From Ophiura sarsii (lineage: Eukaryota > Echinodermata > Ophiuroidea > Amphilepidida > Ophiuridae): DNA of 64,000 nt. The stretch's first letter is position 1. Each line of letters opens with the position of its first letter. The stretch covers positions 99,631,606-99,695,605 of the forward strand of contig CM069441.1 of NCBI GenBank assembly GCA_035610835.1, given 5' to 3'. Of this stretch, positions 46,238 to 56,154 are shown in pieces. The notes beneath the pieces are model-generated. The model saw only the letters and a list, made by a program, of their open reading frames with translations, did not search any database and was not told the DNA's origin. Made by a program: the position numbers and the translations under genes.

Positions 46238-46379
46238 TTAACACTTATTTTTGGCACGATTGATGTATATTTGGTATATTTTGGCTCTAAACAAGCCGTT
46301 ACTAATTTAAGAATATTGCAATTTAGGGACACATATGCGCGAGTAGCGCGTGAAAAATTATCATCTGTGTACTTTTGAC

Positions 46380-46490
46380 CATCATAATTCCATGATTCCT
46401 CTTGTAAAATGAACCGACAGTGCCAATCTCAACCGACACGACGTCAATATAGGTGGGGGCGATTGCCCCCTCTGGTTATGCCACTGACAG
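46380..46490. repeat. Dispersed repeat ending TATGCCACTG
   Basis: gtgccaatctcaaccgacacgacgtc and gggggcgattgccccctctggttatgccactg match 39595-39668. Confidence 0.6.
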
Positions 46491-46699
46491 ATGACAATTA
46501 ATGGGGGAAATAGACCACGTTGTTTAGAAATGTGGTGCAAGAGGATGGTGTTTAGATCGATCATGTTTAGAAATTAAACACCGTGTGTTTAGATATTTGA
46601 CATGCATATTTAGGGATCTGACATGTAAGTGTTTAGAAATTTGACATGTTTACAAACGTGGTGCAAAATAGTGTTTAGAAAAGCGTTTAATCTCTAAAC

Positions 46700-47840
46700 A
46701 CTGTTTACCCTTGAAGGCTATATGCATCAATGAAATTCGTAAATGGATGAAATCAAACTTCTTACAGCTCAACGACGGAAAAACTGATTTGTTACTGTTC
46801 GGATCCCACCATCAATAATTGTCTAAGATAAAATATTGAACACGTACATAGCGGGAACTCTTTGCCTCAGTCTCCAAAGCTCGGAATCTGGGTGCAATTT
46901 TCGACTCTTCCATGACTATGAAACCACACATCTCCAATGTCATTCGTTGCTCAGCATTTCAACTACGTAATATCAGCAGAATATCTTAGTCGTGATGCTA
47001 CAAAACAATTAATTCATTCGTTTATCTCGTCTTGATAACAACAATGCTCTTCTTTATGGATTACCAGCTAATGAACTCTAGTAGTCTACAAAAAATTCAA
47101 AACATTGCAGCTCGCATTCTCACATTCTCTAAAAGATCTTACTCTATTACGCCAATTTTAAAGGGACTCCATTGGCTTCCTGTAGCTCAGAGAATTGTTT
47201 TCAAACTATTGCTTATTGTATATATAGTATCAGGGATGGAAATAAGACCCGCCCGCCCGCCCATAGCGGGTAATTCGTGTCGGGCGGGTAAAGATTCAAA
47301 TGGTACCCGTCTGACTGGCGGGTAACATTTTTGAAGCTCAAAGTGTAAGTAACAGTAAGTTCAGGGTAATTTCATCATCAGATGATCGTGTATGATAATA
47401 GAGGAGATCAGGTTGATAGGAGATTAAAGAGAGTATTGGATTGATGAACATGACATGCATGATGAATACGAGGAGCTGTTACGGGCTAGGTTTACAGTGG
47501 AACACTCGTACAATAAAGACAAAAACGTGTAGGCCTAAATGTAGTTTAAAAGTAGTCTTGCATTGTTTGTTGCCAACTGTAATGAAAAAACCTTGGGCTG
47601 GTAGAAATTTTGTCGGGCAGGTAGATTCTGTGAGTTACCTGCCCGACTGGCTAACTATAGTTGAAAAAATCTGAAGTTCCATCCCTGTATAGTAAGTATT
47701 AACAATGTTGCCCCATCATATTTATCTGAATTGTTATTACTACCAACTCGCACTCTTTGTTCTGGACAAATGCAACTTCTTCTAAGAAACTACATATCTA
47801 AAGCGCTCTTATCTTTTGCTATTGCAGCTCCTCGTCTCTG
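46700..47840 (+). pseudogene. LINE (CR1/L2/jockey-like) reverse transcriptase C-terminal relic, split by a MITE
   Basis: Conceptual blocks in order: IRKWMKSNFLQLNDGKT, LGAIFDSSM, LQKIQNIAARILTFSKR, then PILKGLHWLPVAQRI. After the inserted element the frame continues NNVAPSYLSELL and APRL. This is the conserved C-terminal part of a non-LTR reverse transcriptase. Stops and frameshifts (46818, 46990, 47032) show decay before or after insertion of the 457-bp element. The 5' part is absent. Confidence 0.85.
47231..47687. mobile_element. 457-bp hAT-like MITE inside the LINE relic
   Basis: Ends CAGGGATGGAA and TTCCATCCCTG are inverted. The flanks TATAGTAT (47223-47230) and TATAGTAA (47688-47695) are an 8-bp duplication with one mismatch. 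Removing the element and one duplication rejoins the LINE frame. The CAGGG end and 8-bp duplication are hAT features. The interior has gcccgcccgccc and gcgggtaa blocks. Confidence 0.85.
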
Positions 47841-48051
47841 AAATGAATTTCCTATCCATAACTGCAGAAACGGTTACAATCTTTAAAAATTGTTGAAAAC
47901 GCATCTGATGTCTGAGACATAGTTTTATTGTTGTTTTTATCGTTTCTATTGTATAGTATATAGTTCATGTTTGTGCCCTGAGCGCTCTGATATTATAGCC
48001 TTGTCACCATTATTATTAGTAGTAGTATTATTAGTGTTATTATCATCATCA

Positions 48052-49066
<1,015 letters not shown>

Positions 49067-49371
49067 GTTCAAAATATTTTAATCAGAATATCACCAAGGA
49101 TCAATAGCAAAAGAGAATTGTGACTTCTATGGTACCGTTTATTAAATAGACATGAATTTTCGAAACCGAACATAATATTGAATATTGAATTGACTCAAAA
49201 ACCCATTTGTGCCCCCGCCCCCAAAACCCTTTTGTGCCCCCGCCCCCACCCCCTCTAAAAAAATTAATAAGGGGAAAAAAAAGAAAATATGAAATAAAAT
49301 GAAAAAATACCGAGATTGCGTGCGTGGTACTGGTTATGTGTGGGCATATTCAGCCCAAATAGTCAAATATA

Positions 49372-49545
49372 AGGCAAACTTGTACATATAGTACCATATA
49401 GTACATGTACTGTGCGATTTTTTTTGACCGTGCGAAATCACGAGTTGGTGACTGGCAAAAAAATTGGGGCAACCTTTTACGAAAATTTCAGAAATCTTGC
49501 CCCCCCCCCCCCCCCCCCTGAAAAAAATCCTAGCTACGCCACTGC
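49372..49545. repeat. Dispersed repeat, second copy of the 385-597 family
   Basis: gggcaaccttttacgaaaatttcagaaatcttgcc, a C tract, then ctgaaaaaaatcctagctacgccactg nearly match 520-597. Confidence 0.75.
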
Positions 49546-51731
49546 AATAGACCTAGGCCTAATGCTTGATATTGATGAACAAGAGGCATTATTAATGTAT
49601 GGAATACACATAGCTATTTATAAAGACACTATCAAAGAATTGTTGTTTCATATTTTATTAAAAAAGACAATATTTGTCAATGTTGAAATCTTTAGAATTT
49701 AAATTTACTTTAATATAAACTTAAATAATATTTTTCCTCGTCGGCTTAAAAAGTGTTACTTTAATAATCCATGACCGAAGCTGTCTGCATGGGAATAGTA
49801 TCGATGAATAGTTTGTGATGGGTATGCGTATCTTCGATTGTAAAGATAACACTTTTATGCCTATACAATGAGCCAATGAGATTAACGTTTAACCGTGATG
49901 CATGTTGGGAGCTTCCTTGTGCGATCTTTTAACTTTTACCGGCAGTGCGTCTGAACGAAATTTAAAATCTGTCTGTAGAAATCGCCGAATATCTCTCATA
50001 GATCTTGCCATCGAATATTATTATAGCTGTTGCCTGTGTAACCAACTCAACGCTGATTTCCCTTCAACTAGGATTCTGATAACGGTTCGTACTGATTGTG
50101 CTGATTATTTGCAAATATTTATTTAGAATATTATTATTGATAGAAATATCACATGTCATATACATGTATCTTATGATTTTATAATGCGTACGTCGTGCAG
50201 TCAGTTTCCTTTGAGTTTCCTTGACTTGGAAGTACAATAATAGCAGCCTAAATACACAAACACACAAAAGCCTTGCAGGTTACAGTAATTACAAGGCTAT
50301 ACCTGACATTCAAATTGTTAAAAATATATCTAATACTACTATACTAGCCTTGAATTGAAGTTGAGTTGAGACTGATGAGTGGTAATTACTAAATTAGTCT
50401 ATTAATACGCGATTGGTTGCATGGTTGGTGGTACACAAATTCCAAATTGACTTTTTTTATCCACATGTCCTGATCCATTCCATGACCCTCTGAACCCGAA
50501 CAATCATGTATTGAATATGTAGGATTGTAGGCCGATATGAATCTCGTATGTCGTATAATATATTGTTCTCTACAATTTTAAGAACTTCCGCAAATGGAAT
50601 GGGAGTAGGGCCTACAATGTCTAAAAATAAAGGTAGAGTCGGACAATTCAAGTAGGCTACTGAGTACTGTAGTCCATGAGTCTGTAGAGTCAATGTTTTA
50701 TAATTAAAATTTGTGTGTACCGTATCTAGCCTATCGAGACTATCTAGTGACTAAACTAAGTCTAGTATAGTCGCTAGCTAGGAAATTTGTAATTGACCGG
50801 TCCTCTTCACATGCTTGGTTGGTGTCCTCCTGAAACATCTGTGTAAAATAAAAGGGACTTGGCCAAGAAGAAGTCGCGGGAATTATATAATCTAAACAGT
50901 GGTTATCAGTGATCGATTTATTTAAACAAAATTGTGCAGCAAATTGTTGTCAAATTCCAACCGTTTGATAAAAATGATATATATAACTGTTAGCCTACAT
51001 TCATTGTATCGAAACGCTAAGTATTAAACTGTTAGGCCTAGGCCCTATACACTTTTAGAAATTAGATTGTATAATAGCAAATTCTGCAACTTGCAAGTGT
51101 AAGCATTTACTATTTAGCGACGCGACATTGGCATGACTGATGGGTAATTTGTACGTACGCTGGTTGGCATCTTTCTCTGACAATCTCAGGAGTCACACTG
51201 TCACAGTCAATTTATGTTAGGCCTATCACTCATCAGTGATGATTGATGCTCGCCTTCTGATCTGAGGTAGATCATTCTTTACAAAAAGCTCAACAATCGG
51301 TGATGTTCTAGGAAAGTATTAAAGAGTTCTGGAAACGTATTTCGGATGCTTGAATGGCTGGTGGAATGTCAAATTGGTGATCATTTACTTACCCTTTCCT
51401 GGATCTATTAATTTTTGGCTGTAGTGTAGCTGGTCGGAATGAAGTGTTTTTGTTGCTATTGATTCGGCCTATAGTGGTATTGGAACTTGAACGTTTTACT
51501 CTGTTGTATTGGAACTTGAACGTTTTACTCTGTTTTGTTGTTATGATTGATCATGGTATGACATGTGGATGTGGTGTTATTTCTGATGTGATGGTGATAG
51601 TAGAGGAATTATGATAATTGGCTAGACCCATGATAACAATTAAATAAAAAACAGTCATCTCATGATCTGCATTTGCCACTTTTGAAAAGATAGGATCACC
51701 TTTCATTTTTAAATCATTGTTTAACCTCATG
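49546..51731. other. Spacer upstream of the CACTA-like gene
   Basis: No gene recognised. A 29-bp direct duplication, gtattggaacttgaacgttttactctgtt, occurs at 51477-51534. The 5' end of the CACTA-like element should lie here, but I could not identify a CACT(A/G) terminus with confidence. Confidence 0.4.
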
Positions 51732-51871
51732 ATGGCTTCAAGTGCGAAAGGGAGAAGTAAATCGATGTCCTATTGGACTAAGCGGCGTAGGATTCACAAT
51801 GAAGTGGAACAGCATTTACATGATATAGAGTTCAATAGACCAGTAGATGATCATAATGATGACATGCTGAC

Positions 51872-53472
51872 ATGGACATGATTCCGGAACCAAGTCTTAG
51901 TATAAGTGATGATAATGATGATCAAGATGAGTGTGAAATAGTCCCAACTAAGGATGATCACATTGATCTGATCCCATACCCAGGGCCTACTAATAATGAC
52001 AATACTGCTAATCAAGAAGATGAACTGTGCGATGATGATGAAGATGATATAAATATAGGCCAAGGCCTAAATGACGAACTAAATGAGGGAGACGTCACTG
52101 ATAGTGGTGATGATGACAGTGATTGTTTTGAAGACCCAGACTTAGCAACAGAAATTTCTGAGTGGGTGTCAGAACACAACATTACACATGCAGCATGCAC
52201 AGATTTGCTGAATGTTTTGCAAAAGAGGCATCCAGAATTACCCAGAGATGCTCGTACACTTGTTGGTACAATGAGAAATGTAGAAACTAGGGTTATAGAG
52301 GGTGGTGAATATTGCCACTTAGGTGTACATAAATCCATTACAGAAGAACTTTCGCATCATCCTCGGGTAGTTCTTCATGATATAATTTCAATCTCTGTCA
52401 ATGTTGATGGGCTTCCATTGCACAAGAGCTCGACCATGCAGTTGTGGCCCATCTTGGGAAGTATTGATCAGTTGCCACGTAAAATTCCCTTTGTGATAGG
52501 AATTTTTGCTGGCAACCAAAAACCTTCATCAGCTAACGAATTTCTGAATGAATTTGTAATAGAAGTGAAGGAGTTGGAAAAAGATGGTTTAGTTTATCGA
52601 GGGCATACATACAAATTTAGGATTTCATCAGTTGTTTGCGATACACCAGCTCGTTCCTTCATCAAACGAACAAAGGGCCATTCGGGATACAATGCATGTG
52701 ACAAGTGTACCCAGAAGGGTGTATGGATGAACAAAGTCACATATCAAGAGCTCAATGCACCCTTAAGGACGGATGATTCCTTTAATGAACGGCAAGATGA
52801 GAATCATCATCACCCAGGAGAATGCCCATTTCAAGGAACTTTTGTCGGAATGGTCACCCAATTTCCCCTTGACTACATGCATTTGGTGTGCTTGGGAGTT
52901 GTCAGAAAACTTCTGCATGTGTGGATGAAAGGCCCATTGAAAACTCGAATGGCGCCAAGGCTAATGGATGAAATATCTCAGTCACTTGTAGCCTTGAAAG
53001 AGCACACACCACGTGAATTTGCACGGAAACCCAGATCTCTTAGAGAACTAGAAAGATGGAAGGCAACCGAATTCCGACAATTTCTGATTTATACCGGTCC
53101 TCTAGTTCTTAAGAAATTGCCAAATGACATGTACTGTAATTTCATGCTTCTGTCTATAGGTTGTTTTATCCTTCTTTGTCCAACACTATGTAACAATCCT
53201 CAGTGGGTTGATTATGCCGAACGACTCCTAAAAATGTTCGTTTCCAACTTTTCTGCTATCTATGGCAAGGAAATGATGGTATACAATGTTCATGGCCTTT
53301 TACATCTGGCAAATGATGCAAGGAAGTTTGGTCATCTTGACAACATCTCCTCCTTTCCTTATGAAAGCTTCTTGGGCAAGTTAAAGAAATTGGTGAGGAA
53401 GCCTTCCCAAGCTTTGCAACAAATTGTCCGACGTCTTCATGAAAGAAAACAGTCACAGAAGGTGCCTAGGAA
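51872..53472 (+). pseudogene. CACTA/EnSpm-like transposase, N-terminal part, broken by the P-like element
   Basis: Transposase of the animal group related to plant Tnp2 (Transposase_21 plus DUF4218-like C-terminal region), which would cut and paste its own element. Seen: an acidic N-terminus (residues 1-90), SVNVDGLPLHKSST (Asp179) and VVCDTPARSF (Asp257) as likely catalytic positions, a CDKCTQ zinc-like pair, FPLDYMHLVCLGVVRKLL (about 331-348), then the NVHGLLHL...FPYESFLGKLKKLVRKP segment. The frame is lost where the P-like element enters and resumes at 63505. Upstream, ATG at 51732 opens 48 codons (MASSAKGRSKSMSYWTKRRR...) in another frame that stops at 51878. This may be the true N-terminus separated by a small indel. 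Superfamily assignment is from family resemblance and is moderately sure. Confidence 0.8.
53465..53472. repeat. Target site duplication, left copy (CCTAGGAA)
   Basis: Identical to 63497-63504. Eight base pairs is the duplication length made by P-element transposases. Confidence 0.95.
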
Positions 53473-53504
53473 CTGAGACTAGTATACCTGAAGGGATCGG
53501 AAGC
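53473..53504. repeat. Left terminal inverted repeat of the P-like element
   Basis: Matches 63465-63496 without mismatch over 32 bp; beyond that, identity stops at once. Confidence 0.95.
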
Positions 53505-53705
53505 TCTAACTCAATCTATTGTGTTTCCATCGATCGTTTCGTATCACCTTTGCTTCGCCTCTCCAAATTTGACCGACTGTTGGCGTCCTTCGCGTTGTTA
53601 AGAAAACAATAGCGTCGTTTCGTAGTGACTTCGGTGCGTCGAGATTGTGCTAAAACATCGTCAAATTCTGCCTTTACGATTGCGATATTTGTAATATTTA
53701 TACTG
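53505..53705 (+). promoter_or_regulatory. Probable promoter and non-coding first exon of the P-like transposase
   Basis: The donor tatactg|gtaagc at 53705/53706 pairs plausibly with the acceptor ttgttgttgcag ending at 56150. Joining them places an in-frame TGA two codons before the ATG at 56155, so exon 1 would be untranslated. No TATA box stands out. Confidence 0.45.
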
Positions 53706-54079
53706 GTAAGCAATAACATTTATATTTCTTGATCTAAATATGCAATAATAAACGTTACAGCACCTTCGAAATTACGAAAATAAAGACGATTGTTAACGAT
53801 CGAAATCGTATTCCGGTTTTAGTGAAGAGTAATGATGAGGTGCCAAATTCGGAACCATAGCGTATCTTCTCAAAATAAGTCAATTTCGACTCATTTTGTG
53901 TTCCAATTGACGTTTAAATGAAAACATGAAATGATTATAAGACGTGTTTTTTTGCTCTTATTGGTGTCATTACCATGTCACCAGCACTTTTTTTCCCCTT
54001 TTTTTTTAAAACATGGCCCATTTTTCCCCCATGAAATCAAGACAAATTTCATGAAATCATCTAAAAACCATGGAAAATT

Positions 54080-55720
54080 CACTTTTTTGTACTTTAAAGC
54101 GAGATATTGTGTGTCAGTTCATGGATAAATGTGACAAGTTTGATGAATTATGACAATTTAAGTGCTTTCTATGGATGTTTAATTAGGTCACAAGTTGGTT
54201 TAGAATATGACATTTTTTTTCACAAACTTGCATTTATTGCTTCAAATTCAGGTATTTTTTAATGTTTTTTCATTATTTACCAATAATTACCAGTAATCGG
54301 CAACTTAGAAACAAGATTTTGTGCCTGCTTCATGTAAAAATGAAGACAAGTTGGATGAATTTTGATGATCATAGTACATTCTATTGCTGATTAAGTAGGT
54401 CACTAGTTAGTTTGGAAAGTGACATATTTGCCCATAAACTTGCATTTATTGCCTAAAAACCAGGCTTTTTAATGTTTTTTCATTATTTACCATGAATCGG
54501 TGACTTAGAAAACGAGATTTTGCCGCCGCTTCACAGTAAAATTAAAGACAAGTTTGATGAATTTTGATAATCTTAGTACATTCTATTGCTGATTAAGTAG
54601 GTCACTAGTTAGTTTGGAATGTGACATATTTGCCCATAAACTGCCCATAAACTTGCATTAATTGCCTCAAAATCAGGCTTTTTTTAATGTTTTTTCCTTA
54701 TTTACCATGAATCGGTGACTTGGAAACGAGATTTTGTCGCCGCTTCATGTAAAATTAAAGACACGTTTGATGAATTTTGTTAATAAAATCTTAGTAAATT
54801 CTATTGCTGATTAAGTAGGTCACTAGTTAGTTTGGAATGTGACATATTTGCCCATAAACTTGCATTTATTGCCTCAGAATCAGGCTTTTTTTTAATGTTT
54901 TTTCATTATTTACCATGAATCGGTGACTAAGAAACAAGATTTTGTCGCCGTCTCATGTAAAATTAAAGACAAGTTTGATGAATTTTGATAATCTTAGTAA
55001 ATTCTATTGCTGATTAAGTAGGTCACTAGTTAGTTTGAAATGTGACATATTTGCCCATAAACTTGCATTTATTGCCTCAAAATCAGGTTTTTTTAATGTT
55101 TTTTCCTTATTTACCATAAATCAATCGGTGACTTAGAAACGAGATTTTGTCGCCGCTTCATGTAAAATTAACTTGACAAGTTTGATGAATTTTGATAATC
55201 TTAGTAAATTCTATTGCTGATTAAGTAGATCACTAGTTAGTTTGGAATGTGACATATTTGCCCATAAACTTGCATTTATTGCCTCAAAATCAGGCTTTTT
55301 TTAATGTTTTTTCCTTTAAATATTTACCATGAATCGGTGACTTAGAAACGAGATTTTGTCGCCACTTCATGTAAAATGAAAGACAAGTTTGATGAATTTT
55401 GATAATCTTAGTAAATTCTATTGCTGATAATAAGTAGGTCACTAGTTAGTTTGGAATGTGACATATTTGCCCATAAACTTGCATTTATTGCCTCAAAATC
55501 AGGCCTTGTTTTAATGTTTTTTCATTATTTACCATGAATCGGTATTAGGCCTATGCTGCTTACAAATACGATTTTGTCGCAGCTTCATGTACAAATGACA
55601 AGTTGGATGAATTTTGATGATCTTGGTACATTCTATCGGTGTTTATGTAGGTCACTAGTATGGAATGTGACATATTTATTGCCTCAAAATCAGGCTTTTT
55701 GGATATGAGATATTGTGCAA
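54080..55720. repeat. About 205-bp tandem array in the P-like element, roughly 8 copies
   Basis: The marker gtcac(t)agttagtttggaatgtgacatatt recurs at 54187, 54400, 54601, 54820, 55022, 55230, 55438 and 55651, with spacing of 201-219 bp. Outer copies are diverged and inner ones similar, as in arrays that grow from the centre. It lies in the presumed first intron of the transposase gene, 5' of the coding start, and may contain repeated protein-binding sites, though no named motif was identified. Confidence 0.9.
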
Positions 55721-56154
55721 AACAAGATAGCCTATTGTGTACGGACTACCAATTCTTGTCCAAATTTGATTTGATAGATAAATCTCTTTTTTTTAACAAG
55801 ATAATGCAATTAAGATAACAAAATTTCTTTGATGAATTTTCATAATTCATAATTCTATGGAAGTTTAAGCTGATACCCAATTGGAGAGAAATATCAGTGT
55901 TCTAAGTCGGTTATTTAACCACAATTTAACCAGTTAATTTACCGCCCCATGTTTTGTTGTGGTAAAATTGGTAAATTATAAATTTTCAATTATTCTGACA
56001 AACTTTTTATGTTTAAATAGTTCATTAATTTGTTCATTTGGGACAGTTTCATGCTAAAGCCTAAAATGGTTGCTTTTGTGAATTTGTACAATTAAATATC
56101 GTAAAATTTTAAATATTAACAATTTATATTATTCATATTTGTTGTTGCAGAATC

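Noticed and set aside
51851..52338. Minus-strand Ser/Ile-rich frames at the start of the CACTA-like gene
   Set aside because: They are antisense readings of the acidic GAT/GAA-rich N-terminal coding sequence.
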